A DNA stretch of 64,000 nt, taken from Methanocaldococcus vulcanius M7. Its GTDB lineage: Archaea > AGJL01 > Methanococci > Methanococcales > Methanocaldococcaceae. The notes below the pieces were generated by a model that saw nothing but the letters and a program-made list of their open reading frames with translations, had not been told where the DNA came from and searched no databases. Position 1 is the first letter of the stretch. Each line of letters starts with the position of its first letter. A program made the position numbers and the translations under genes. Below, piece after piece: positions 39,007-47,157 of this stretch. The stretch spans positions 1,116,001-1,180,000 of the forward strand of contig NC_013407.1 in assembly GCF_000024625.1 (NCBI RefSeq), written 5' to 3'.

Positions 39007-39339
39007 ATGAAAGAAATAAAGAGAATAAATACCATATCTCTTGCGTTAGTTTCTGGAATGATCCATTCTATAATTGTAGCAATATTTGGGTTGATCATGT
39101 TAATAATTCCAGCTGTTGCGTCGATGATAAGCTTAGCCGCAGTGCATAGTGAAATGGCTGGATTGTTCGCATATATGGTTGGTTATGGTTTAGTTATGGG
39201 TATTTTTATATGGGTAATTGCAGTTATAATATCGTTTGCAGTAGGTTTTGTCTTTGGAGGATTGTTTGGAATAATATATAACTTTGTCGCTTCAAAAATT
39301 GGCGGAGTGAAAGTTGAGCTTAAAGATGTGCAAGCATAA
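39007..39339 (+). CDS. Small membrane protein of unknown function
   Basis: 110 residues from the ATG at 39007; a GTG at 39004 is the only other option and is too close to GAGGTGAT. There are two to three hydrophobic segments: about 11-45 (ALVSGMIHSIIVAIFGLIML) and 60-100 with repeated Gly (GYGLVMGIFIWVIAVIISFA, VGFVFGGLFGIIYNFVASKIGG). The C-terminus is short and charged. It resembles DUF3566-like small archaeal membrane proteins, but I cannot assign a function. The strong promoter suggests good expression. Confidence 0.8.
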   Translation: MKEIKRINTISLALVSGMIHSIIVAIFGLIMLIIPAVASMISLAAVHSEMAGLFAYMVGYGLVMGIFIWVIAVIISFAVGFVFGGLFGIIYNFVASKIGGVKVELKDVQA

Positions 39340-39493
39340 TTATGCCAGAATAAGGATTTAATGTTTATTCTACTTATATCTTTTCATAACTTTTTATATG
39401 TTATTGCTATTTTAATGATCTAAATTTAAATATGGAAAAAATGACTATCGTAAAAATTTTATATGAGGATTTTATTATCTAATAATCGGCATT

Positions 39494-39566
39494 GGGCTCG
39501 TGGTCTAGTGGCTATGACACCGCCCTCACAAGGCGGAGGTCGCGGGTTCGAATCCCGCCGAGCCCA
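39494..39566 (+). tRNA. tRNA-Val (anticodon CAC)
   Basis: The cloverleaf folds fully: acceptor GGGCTCG (39494-39500) with CGAGCCC (39559-39565); anticodon stem CCGCC/GGCGG around loop CTCACAA, giving anticodon CAC; T arm GCGGG-TTCGAAT-CCCGC; D loop with TAGTGG. Discriminator A is at 39566, and CCA is not encoded. There is no intron. A TATA element TTTTATATG at 39457-39465 lies about 30 bp upstream. Confidence 0.98.
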
Positions 39567-39779
39567 TTATATTTTTCATTTTTAAATTACTTTATTTTTG
39601 AAGATTATTAACTACTTAACCTTCTGTCTAACTTAATTTATCTTTTTATTTTGAGTTATTTTTTATATTATTTTTACCAACACCTTTATTAAATACTTAA
39701 TATTTTATTTTAGATATTTTAGTATTTTTAAAACCAATTACAACCAAAATTATGTCCATAAATAAAAATCGGTGAAATT

Positions 39780-40976
39780 GTGAAACTTAGGATGAAACCA
39801 GAGGACTTTATTGTTGAAGAAATCATAAACCCCGAAAAAATAGCAGGGGACAAGTGTTATTTATATATTTTAACTAAAAAAAATATAGAAAGTTTAAAAG
39901 CTCTGTCTTATATCTCAAAAAAATTCAAAATCCCTCTTAAAGATATAGGATACTGCGGTTTAAAGGATAGACATGCAATAACTAAGCAATACATTTCTAT
40001 ACCGAAATATTATAAGAAATTATATTTAGAAGAGCCAAACCTAAAATTAAAACCCATAGGAATCTCGAGATTTTTGTTATTAGGGGATTTAGAGGGTAAT
40101 AAATTTACTATAACTATTAGAGGAATAAAAAAAGAAGATATTCCAAAATTAGAAGAGAATCTAAAATATTTAGATATGGGAGCTCCTAACTACTTCGATA
40201 GTCAGAGGTTTGGTAGCGTTTTTGATGGAAAATTTATAGCAAAAGAGATAATAATGGGAAATATAGAAGAAGCAGTAAAAATATTGTTGACCAGATACAA
40301 AAAATCAGAAAAAAAGAGGATAAAAGATCTCAAAAGATTTATCTCTAAAAACTGGGGGGACTGGGAGAAAATTTGGAAATATATAAAAGAAAATAATATA
40401 AAAGCAAAAATGTATGTAAATATTGTCAAAGAACTTAAAAAGAGTGGAGATTACAAAAAAGCATTTAATTATGTAGACGATAGGTTAAAAAAACTATTCC
40501 TTTCTGCATACCAAAGCTATTTATGGAACGAATGTATAAAAGAACTTCTAAAAGAGTATATTCCAAAAGAAGATCGGGTTTACTACGAGTATGAATGTGG
40601 ATCACTCCTCTTCTATAAAAAACTTGATGAAAACTCTCTAAATTATTTAAAAAATTTGAAATTTCCAATGATTTCTCCTGAAGCTCATTACTCTGAAAAA
40701 GAACAAAAGATCATAGAGAGAGTGCTAAAAAAAGAAAATATAAAAATTGAAGATCTCCAAAAAGAGGACTTAAAAATACTTGGAAACTTTGTCCGTGGAG
40801 AAAGAGATGTTATCTCAATTCCAAAAAACTTAAAAATTGGAGATATTGTGGAAGATGATCTGGTCAAAGGAAAATATAAAATAACCCTAACTTTTGAATT
40901 AAAAAAAGGAAGTTATGCAACAATAATCATAAAACGAGCGTTTCTTGGCATAAAAAATAAGAAAAGGAAAAAATAA
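39780..40976 (+). CDS. truD: tRNA pseudouridine-13 synthase TruD
   Basis: 398 residues, starting with GTG at 39780 after CGGTGAAATT. The catalytic motif GYCGLKDRHAITKQY contains the Asp that attacks the uridine, with MKPEDFIVEE at the N-terminus, NYFDSQRFGS and AYQSYLWNE as further TruD motifs. The insertion domain (about 170-230) is Lys-rich. It modifies U13 (or U35 in some RNAs) of tRNA. It is monocistronic, with 213 bp of AT-rich sequence before it. Confidence 0.95.
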   Translation: MKLRMKPEDFIVEEIINPEKIAGDKCYLYILTKKNIESLKALSYISKKFKIPLKDIGYCGLKDRHAITKQYISIPKYYKKLYLEEPNLKLKPIGISRFLLLGDLEGNKFTITIRGIKKEDIPKLEENLKYLDMGAPNYFDSQRFGSVFDGKFIAKEIIMGNIEEAVKILLTRYKKSEKKRIKDLKRFISKNWGDWEKIWKYIKENNIKAKMYVNIVKELKKSGDYKKAFNYVDDRLKKLFLSAYQSYLWNECIKELLKEYIPKEDRVYYEYECGSLLFYKKLDENSLNYLKNLKFPMISPEAHYSEKEQKIIERVLKKENIKIEDLQKEDLKILGNFVRGERDVISIPKNLKIGDIVEDDLVKGKYKITLTFELKKGSYATIIIKRAFLGIKNKKRKK

Positions 40977-41033
40977 GTAAAAAGCAATAAAAATTATTAA
41001 AAACAAAATCAAAAACAACTATGTGGTGGTATC

Positions 41034-41807
41034 GTGGAAAAACCAGTGATTTGCAAAATAAAAGAAATAATAAAAGAGAGCCCAACAGTAAAAACATTTA
41101 TAATAGATAGAGATTTCGATTTTAAGCCGGGACAGTTTGCAATGCTTTGGCTTCCAGGAGTTGATGAGAAACCATTTGGATTTTCTTCTAAAAATAGTTT
41201 TAGTGTTGCAAAAGTTGGTTATTTTACCAAAAAAATGCATGAACTAAAAGAAGGAGATATAATAGGAGTTAGGGGCCCTTATGGGACATATTTTGAGCCC
41301 ATTGGAGACAAAATTTTAGCAGTTGCGGGAGGGATTGGAGCAGTTCCCATAATAACAGCAGTTGAGGACTTTTCGAAACAGGGAATTGAAATAACTACCA
41401 TATTGGGAGCAAGAAGTAAAGATGAACTGTTATTTTTAGATAGATTTGAAAAAGTTAGTAGATTAGAGATTTGCACAGATGATGGCAGTTTTGGATTTAA
41501 GGGCTTTACAACTGAAAAAATGAAAGAAATTTTAAAAGAGGAGAGATTTGATTTAATTATAACTTGTGGGCCAGAGATAATGATGAAAAAGGTTGTTGAT
41601 ATATCTAATGAACATAACATCCCAGTTCAGGTTTCAATGGAGAGGTATATGAAGTGTGGTATAGGGATTTGCGGACAGTGTTGTGTAGATGATGAAGGTC
41701 TCTGCGTTTGTAAAGACGGCCCTGTATTTTGGGGAGATAAGTTGAAATTTATTAAAGAGTTCGGGAAGTATAAGAGGGATGCGAGTGGTAAGAAGGTTTA
41801 TTATTAA
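41034..41807 (+). CDS. pyrK: Dihydroorotate dehydrogenase electron transfer subunit PyrK
   Basis: 257 residues, starting with GTG at 41034 after GGTGGTATC. Domains are an FAD-binding barrel (KPGQFAMLWLPGVDEKPFGFSS), an NAD-binding domain (ILAVAGGIGAVPIITA, LITCGPEIMMKKV) and a C-terminal [2Fe-2S] motif CGIGICGQCCVDDEGLCVC. It passes electrons from dihydroorotate oxidation to NAD. The pyrD partner is not adjacent. The last 15 codons are repeated, slightly diverged, 90 bp downstream, suggesting the present C-terminus was rebuilt by an insertion. Confidence 0.93.
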   Translation: MEKPVICKIKEIIKESPTVKTFIIDRDFDFKPGQFAMLWLPGVDEKPFGFSSKNSFSVAKVGYFTKKMHELKEGDIIGVRGPYGTYFEPIGDKILAVAGGIGAVPIITAVEDFSKQGIEITTILGARSKDELLFLDRFEKVSRLEICTDDGSFGFKGFTTEKMKEILKEERFDLIITCGPEIMMKKVVDISNEHNIPVQVSMERYMKCGIGICGQCCVDDEGLCVCKDGPVFWGDKLKFIKEFGKYKRDASGKKVYY

Positions 41808-41832
41808 CAACTAATAGATGTTTAGTTTTGAT

Positions 41833-41853
41833 CAACCTTTTCTAAAAAGGTTG
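41833..41853. repeat. Perfect 9-bp hairpin at the edge of a pyrK duplication
   Basis: CAACCTTTT (41833-41841) and AAAAGGTTG (41845-41853) flank a 3-base loop. The hairpin ends exactly where the second copy of the pyrK 3' end begins. It could act as a terminator for pyrK or be part of a small inserted element. Confidence 0.6.
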
Positions 41854-41901
41854 TTCGGGAAGTATAAGAGGGATGCGAGCGGAAAGCGTGTAGTTTTTTG
41901 A
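41853..41901 (+). pseudogene. Remnant second copy of the pyrK 3' end
   Basis: 27 bp (41853-41879) are identical to 41759-41785 inside pyrK, and the frame then continues with small differences to a stop at 41901. The two tails read FGKYKRDASGKKVYY (in pyrK) and [15 protein letters not shown] (remnant). The remnant has no start and cannot be expressed alone. It is most likely the original 3' end of pyrK displaced by a short insertion. Confidence 0.7.
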
Positions 41902-42042
41902 AATAGGTGGTAAAAATAATTTAGTTGAGAGAAATATCTTATTTTTAGATCCTATTAGAAGGATTTTAAAACCACAATCTTATTTAGTTTGGAATGCCAT
42001 AAAAAGGTTGTTATAATTATTAAAAATTATATAGGGATGGTT

Positions 42043-43188
42043 ATGATAAAATTCGGAGAAGCAGTTTTGGGAAATGAGATTAAAGCAATAATTAATGTTG
42101 CATTAGGAAATGATAAAGAGATCAATGAAATTTTCACAAATGCCTTAACAAGAGGCAACTGTGTATTTGCCAATTTAAGGCCTAATTTAATAGTTAAACC
42201 ATTAACTTTGGTAGTTCCAAGGCATAATATAGAGAGCGATATACAAGATGAGCTATTTCAGGGAGTTATTCAGTATGCTGTTGCCAAAGCAGTTGCTGAT
42301 TTGGATTTAGATGAGAACTTAAAGGTTGTTATCTCTGTTAATGTTCCAGAAGTTCCAATAACCAATCTAAATAAGAGAAAACTCTTCCAATACTTCTACG
42401 CCTCAGCAAAGTTAGCTATAAACAGAGCTTTAAATGAATATCCTTCAAAAGAGAAGGTGAAGAAAGAAAAATACAGAGCTTTGCATCCATTAGTTGGATT
42501 TAGGGATGTTAGATTAGAATATCCTCCATATCTACAAATTGCGTTAGATGTTCCAACAATGGAAAACTTAGAGTTTTTATTACAAACAATCCCTAAAAGT
42601 GATCACATCATCTTAGAGGCAGGAACTCCGTTAATTAAAAAGTTTGGTTTAGAGGTTATTGAAATAATGAGAGAGTATTTCGATGGGTTTATAGTTGCTG
42701 ATTTAAAAACATTAGATACTGGAAGGGTTGAGGTTAGATTAGCTTTTGAAGCAACAGCTAATGCAGTGGCAATAAGTGGGGTAGCTCCAAAATCAACAAT
42801 AATTAAGGCAATCCACGAATGTCAAAAATGTGGTTTAATAAGTTATTTGGATATGATGAATGTCTCTGAGCCACAAAAATTATATGATTCATTAAAATTA
42901 AAGCCAGATGTTGTTATCTTGCATAGAGGGATTGATGAAGAAACATTTGGAGTTAAAAAGGAGTGGAAGTTTAAAGGAAACTGCTTATTAGCAATTGCTG
43001 GAGGAGTTGGAGTGGAGAATGTTGAGGAGCTTTTAAAAGAATATCAAATATTGATTGTTGGTAGGGCAATTACAAAATCAAGAGACCCGGGAAGAGTGAT
43101 TAGGATGTTTATAAATAAGATGGGTTATGATATAGACACTTATCGGCTTTATTTTGATGAAGATGAAGATATAGGGGAAGAATTATGA
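42043..43188 (+). CDS. fae-hps: Bifunctional formaldehyde-activating enzyme / hexulose-6-phosphate synthase
   Basis: 381 residues from the ATG at 42043; ATGs at 42037 and 41989 are rejected because Fae proteins begin MIKFGEAVLG. The Fae domain (1-160) condenses formaldehyde with tetrahydromethanopterin (GNEIKAIINVALG, LTLVVPRH). The HPS domain (165-381) is an OMP-decarboxylase-like barrel (LQIALDVPT, VADLKTLDTGRVEVRLAFEATANAV, LAIAGGVGVENVEEL, IIVGRAITKSRDPG-type end). In methanogens it makes ribose phosphate from hexulose phosphate. The stop overlaps the methyltransferase ATG (ATGA). Confidence 0.95.
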   Translation: MIKFGEAVLGNEIKAIINVALGNDKEINEIFTNALTRGNCVFANLRPNLIVKPLTLVVPRHNIESDIQDELFQGVIQYAVAKAVADLDLDENLKVVISVNVPEVPITNLNKRKLFQYFYASAKLAINRALNEYPSKEKVKKEKYRALHPLVGFRDVRLEYPPYLQIALDVPTMENLEFLLQTIPKSDHIILEAGTPLIKKFGLEVIEIMREYFDGFIVADLKTLDTGRVEVRLAFEATANAVAISGVAPKSTIIKAIHECQKCGLISYLDMMNVSEPQKLYDSLKLKPDVVILHRGIDEETFGVKKEWKFKGNCLLAIAGGVGVENVEELLKEYQILIVGRAITKSRDPGRVIRMFINKMGYDIDTYRLYFDEDEDIGEEL

Positions 43189-44777
43189 ATTTGGATGTAT
43201 GGTTAAATATGCAGTCAGCAAAAAAACTTTATACGATAAAAGAGGCATCGAGAATATTAACAAAAAAGTTTAGTAGGGAAATTAAAGAGCATAATATTTC
43301 ATATTTGGTGCAGTATGGAAGAGTCACTAAGTATAAAATCAAAAATAGAGTTTATGTGGATATTGACGAGGTTGAAAACTATTATAAAAAATTATTTTTT
43401 GAAAAAAGAAAAGAATGGGAAGAAAAATTGGGATTTAAATTGAATTGGGATTTAGCATTTGATTTGTTATCTGAGAAGGAAAGAACTAAACATGTCCATG
43501 GAATTCACCCATACAAAGGAAAATTTATTCCACAATTGACAGAATATTTTTTAAAGAGACATTTTAACGTTGGAGATATTGTAATAGACCCGTTTATGGG
43601 TTCCGGAACAACATTGGTGCAATGTATGGAGATGGGCATTAATTCTATTGGCATTGATATATCACCATTTAACTGTTTAATTGCTGAAGTTAAATTGCAG
43701 AAATACGATATTCAAAAATTAAAGAAAATTTTATTAGATATGCTAAATAAAACAAGGGAATTTTCAAAAAATTTAGGAGATGAGGAATTTATTAAAGAAA
43801 TGGATAAATTAATTAAAAAATACAACAAAAAATACTTTACCTTAGAATATAAAAGAAAATTATCAAAAAAAGAGATTGATGAAGATAGCTACTCTGAAAA
43901 AATCATGGAAATGTTTTATTTAGAATATAAAAAACTTAAGGAAAAATATTGCAAAAATGATGATAAATTTGATGATATTTTTAAAGATAAGCCATTTTTA
44001 TATAAGTGGTATTCTCCAAGAATTAGGGCAGAATTAAACTTTTATTTAAATTTAATCAACGATTGTAAAGATGAAGTAATAAAAAAAGTGGCAATGATCA
44101 TTTTGAGTAGAACGGCAAGGTCTGTTAGAGGAACTACTCATTTTGATTTAGCCACACTAAAAGAGCCAGTTTTTGACCCATACTATTGCTATAAGCATAA
44201 AAAAATTTGCAGACCAGTTCAAACAATTTTAAGACACTTAGAGGACTATACAAATGATGTAATTAGCAGAATAGTGGACTTTTCAAAGATTAGGAAAGAT
44301 GCACATTATTTAATCATTAACGGGGACTCAAGGACTGTTGATATTGAAGAAGAACTAAAAAAACATCCAAACTTTTATGAACTTTATAAAAACAAAAAAA
44401 TTGATGGTATTTTTACATCTCCTCCTTATTTAGGGCAGATTGACTATCATGAACAACATGCCTATGCTTATGAGCTTTTTGATATTCCACGACTGGATGA
44501 GTTGGAAATTGGGGCTAAATTTAAAGGTAGTTCAAAGAAAGCACAAAAAGAGTATATTGAAGGCATGTCAGATGTGTTAATCAATATGAAAAAATTTTTG
44601 AAAAATGATGCGAAGATTTTCATTGTAGTTAATGATAAAAAGAAACTATATAACGAGATTTTTGAGAAAAGTGGGCTTATTTTAGTTAGAGAGTTTAAAA
44701 GACCTGTTCTAAATAGAACAGAGAGAGATAGAAACCCATACTATGAAAGCATCTTTGAATTAAAAATGGAGGAATAG
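43185..44777 (+). CDS. Type II DNA modification methyltransferase, MjaII-like (GGNCC)
   Basis: 530 residues. Motif I is VIDPFMGSGTTLVQ (D135-T143) and the catalytic motif is TSPPY (411-415), with about 270 residues between, so the order is motif I, target region, motif IV. SPPY points to N4-cytosine (or N6-adenine) methylation. The N-terminus (about 13-67) is a MerR/excisionase-like helix-turn-helix (YTIKEASRIL...YVDIDEVENYY). In M. jannaschii the fae-hps gene is followed by the MjaII pair, so GGNCC is the likely target. It overlaps fae-hps by 4 bp (ATGA) and is 2 bp from the endonuclease gene. Confidence 0.88.
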   Translation: MNLDVWLNMQSAKKLYTIKEASRILTKKFSREIKEHNISYLVQYGRVTKYKIKNRVYVDIDEVENYYKKLFFEKRKEWEEKLGFKLNWDLAFDLLSEKERTKHVHGIHPYKGKFIPQLTEYFLKRHFNVGDIVIDPFMGSGTTLVQCMEMGINSIGIDISPFNCLIAEVKLQKYDIQKLKKILLDMLNKTREFSKNLGDEEFIKEMDKLIKKYNKKYFTLEYKRKLSKKEIDEDSYSEKIMEMFYLEYKKLKEKYCKNDDKFDDIFKDKPFLYKWYSPRIRAELNFYLNLINDCKDEVIKKVAMIILSRTARSVRGTTHFDLATLKEPVFDPYYCYKHKKICRPVQTILRHLEDYTNDVISRIVDFSKIRKDAHYLIINGDSRTVDIEEELKKHPNFYELYKNKKIDGIFTSPPYLGQIDYHEQHAYAYELFDIPRLDELEIGAKFKGSSKKAQKEYIEGMSDVLINMKKFLKNDAKIFIVVNDKKKLYNEIFEKSGLILVREFKRPVLNRTERDRNPYYESIFELKMEE

Positions 44778-44779
44778 TT

Positions 44780-45904
44780 ATGCCACTAAGTAAAGATGTC
44801 ATAGAAAAAATTAGCATTGAGACAATAAGGGTATTAAAATCAAGATTTGATACAATATCAGATGGAGATATAAAAATAAGAAATATGCCATTCCATATGG
44901 CTTTTTTAAGGGCTTTTTATGGGAAGATTGGGATAAACGATGATAATGAAGCATTAAAGTTTTTAACTTTATCACAGTGGTTTCATGGATTAAGCACAAC
45001 GTTGGGGCAGAGCTACTTTGAAAATATTGCTCATATTTTATCTAACGGTGAAAAAAAGACGTTTAAAAACTATAAAATTAAAAAAAGTGTTAGAGATAAA
45101 ATATCTGAGATTATAAATGATTTAAAAAGTGGAGAAAGATTACCAAATGTGGAAGAGGAAGATAAAGAGTTAAGAGAAGCAACTTTAAAAAATTCTGAAT
45201 ATGTAAATGGACTGAACTTTACAGCAGATGTTTATTTTGAAGATAGGGATAAAGTTGTCATGATTGAGTTAAAAAGTGTTAGACCAAATGCCGGAGAAAT
45301 GAGGGGAGAAAAACAGAAAATTCTTTATGGAAAAGCTTATATGATGGAAACAAAACCAGACAAAAAAGTTTATTATTTTATTGGCTTTCCATATGATCCT
45401 ACTGAAAATCCAGAAAATCCCTGTGGATATGATAAAGATAGATTTATGAATAGTTTGATAGAATTTTCCAAGTATTTTGATAAAAGAGAGGTTTTAATTG
45501 CAGAAGAGTTGTGGAGTTTTTTGTCTGGAGAAAAAAAGACGATGGAAAAAATATTGGATATTATTAATTCAATAGCAAAACCTGATTTTAAAGAAAAGTT
45601 TGATTTTATAAATACATTCCCATTTATTAATCAAGATAGATTGTACACCAAAGATGCCATTGATGAACAAAAATTCAAAAAATATATCGAAATTCTTCAA
45701 GAATGGAAACTTTATTCAGAAATCGAATGTGCAAAAGCTGTAAAAGAGCTGAGTTTATTAAAATTACCTTCAAAAGATAGAAGAATCTTTGAAAGATTGA
45801 TCAACAATTCTATGTTTAGCAGTAATAACAAGTATAACGAGAACAGGAGGATGAAAATATTGGAACTATATAAAAAATACATAAAAAATACTACACAACC
45901 TTAA
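44780..45904 (+). CDS. Type II restriction endonuclease, TdeIII/MjaII-like
   Basis: 374 residues. A PD-(D/E)xK nuclease core is visible as TADVYF (D150) and VMIELKSVRPNAGEMRGEKQKIL (E163-x-K165). N-terminal helices with FLTLSQWFHGLSTTLGQSYFENIAHIL are typical of the TdeIII family, which cuts GGNCC. It pairs with the methyltransferase just upstream (2-bp gap, GGAGGAATAG ribosome binding site). Order is methyltransferase first, so protection is made before cutting. The gene is intact. It is followed by endonuclease III after 33 bp. Confidence 0.85.
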   Translation: MPLSKDVIEKISIETIRVLKSRFDTISDGDIKIRNMPFHMAFLRAFYGKIGINDDNEALKFLTLSQWFHGLSTTLGQSYFENIAHILSNGEKKTFKNYKIKKSVRDKISEIINDLKSGERLPNVEEEDKELREATLKNSEYVNGLNFTADVYFEDRDKVVMIELKSVRPNAGEMRGEKQKILYGKAYMMETKPDKKVYYFIGFPYDPTENPENPCGYDKDRFMNSLIEFSKYFDKREVLIAEELWSFLSGEKKTMEKILDIINSIAKPDFKEKFDFINTFPFINQDRLYTKDAIDEQKFKKYIEILQEWKLYSEIECAKAVKELSLLKLPSKDRRIFERLINNSMFSSNNKYNENRRMKILELYKKYIKNTTQP

Positions 45905-45937
45905 ATAAAAATAAAAAATTCTCAAGGTTGATCCAAA

Positions 45938-46978
45938 ATGTCTCTCGAATTAATAGATCTTCTTATGGAAAAAATAAATAAAAATGCAGTAGTTACGGAA
46001 ATTGCTAAGGAGAGAGATCCGTTTAAAGTTCTTGTTTCTACGGTAATAAGTGCAAGGACTAAGGATGAAATTACTGAAGAGGTTTCAAAAAAACTATTCA
46101 AGGAAGTTAAAAACGTGGATGATCTCCTCAAGATAGATGAGGAAAAATTGGCAAATTTAATTTATCCTGCAGGATTTTATAAAAACAAGGCAAAAAATTT
46201 AAAAAAGATGGCAAAAATCTTAAAAGAGGAGTATGGTGGAAAGGTTCCAAATTCTTTGGAGGATTTATTAAAACTTCCTGGAGTTGGGAGAAAAACTGCA
46301 AATTTAGTTCTGACTTTGGCGTTTGATAAAGATGGAATATGCGTAGATACTCACGTTCATAGAATATGCAATAGATGGGAGATCGTTGAGACGGAAACTC
46401 CCGAAGAAACAGAATTTGAATTGAGAAAAAAACTACCTAAAAAATACTGGAAAGTTATAAATAACTTGTTAGTTGTTTTTGGAAAGGAGATCTGTTCTCC
46501 AAAACCAAAATGTGAAAAGTGTTTTTATGAAATAAGAGATAAATGTCCATATTATGCAAAAATTAAGCATTTTAATAGAACTCTAAAAAAATTTAATTTC
46601 GAAAAGGTTTCTAAGACCAAAATTCCTAATGAGAAAGGGACATATATCTTAAAGATTAGATTAAAAGAAGGTAAAAATATAAGATTTGGGAAAACAGAGA
46701 AATTTTTTAAAAAAGGTTATTACTTTTATGTTGGATCTGCCTTTGGTAATTCAATTAACCTAAAAAATAGAATAGAAAGGCATTTAAGAGAAGACAAGAA
46801 AATGCATTGGCATATTGATTATCTACTAAAATATGGAAGAATTGAGGAGATATTCATTAGTAAAGAAAAAATAGAGTGTGAAGTAGCAAAAGAACTATCA
46901 AAAAAGCTTGATTATGTTGAAAACTTTGGATGTTCTGATTGTAAGTGTAAAAGCCATCTATTTTATTTAAAATTGTAA
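45938..46978 (+). CDS. nth: Endonuclease III fused to a DUF123/GIY-YIG-like domain
   Basis: 346 residues. Residues 1-210 are endonuclease III: the helix-hairpin-helix [13 protein letters not shown] holds the catalytic Lys, [12 protein letters not shown] the Asp, and [18 protein letters not shown] the [4Fe-4S] cluster. Residues 225-346 are DUF123: [37 protein letters not shown] and C-terminal cysteines SDCKC. The glycosylase/lyase removes oxidised or deaminated pyrimidines, and the fused domain may add a nuclease step. A similar fusion is known from M. jannaschii. The ribosome binding site is AAGGTTGATC. Confidence 0.93.
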   Translation: MSLELIDLLMEKINKNAVVTEIAKERDPFKVLVSTVISARTKDEITEEVSKKLFKEVKNVDDLLKIDEEKLANLIYPAGFYKNKAKNLKKMAKILKEEYGGKVPNSLEDLLKLPGVGRKTANLVLTLAFDKDGICVDTHVHRICNRWEIVETETPEETEFELRKKLPKKYWKVINNLLVVFGKEICSPKPKCEKCFYEIRDKCPYYAKIKHFNRTLKKFNFEKVSKTKIPNEKGTYILKIRLKEGKNIRFGKTEKFFKKGYYFYVGSAFGNSINLKNRIERHLREDKKMHWHIDYLLKYGRIEEIFISKEKIECEVAKELSKKLDYVENFGCSDCKCKSHLFYLKL

Positions 46979-47040
46979 ATGATGGATTTAAAAGTGTAGG
47001 GATTTCTCATCTTATACGTTAATTTTTAATTTTAGCCCCG

Positions 47041-47100
47041 CCATATTTTATTATCCAAATAATAGGATAATCATCTAAATTTAAACTATTTTAAAACTTT
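47041..47100 (+). promoter_or_regulatory. Inverted repeat upstream of tyrA sharing a 12-bp word with trpE
   Basis: ATTATCC (47050-47056) and GGATAAT (47065-47071) form an inverted repeat about 87 bp before tyrA. AGGATAATCATC at 47064-47075 is identical to the trpE-sense sequence at 4886-4897. TATA-like stretches follow. A shared regulator of aromatic amino acid genes would explain this. Confidence 0.45.
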
Positions 47101-47157
47101 TAAATAACTCAAATTTAAACATTAATGCTAAATAAAGTTAAATGAGAGGTTGAAATA

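Noticed and set aside
41830-45933. GATCAACCTT (41830-41839) and AAGGTTGATC (45924-45933) as terminal inverted repeats of a mobile element carrying the restriction-modification genes
   Set aside because: The right copy is the ribosome binding site of the endonuclease III gene, the left is part of a local hairpin, and M. jannaschii has the same fae-hps/MjaII gene order, so the pair of 10-mers is probably coincidental.
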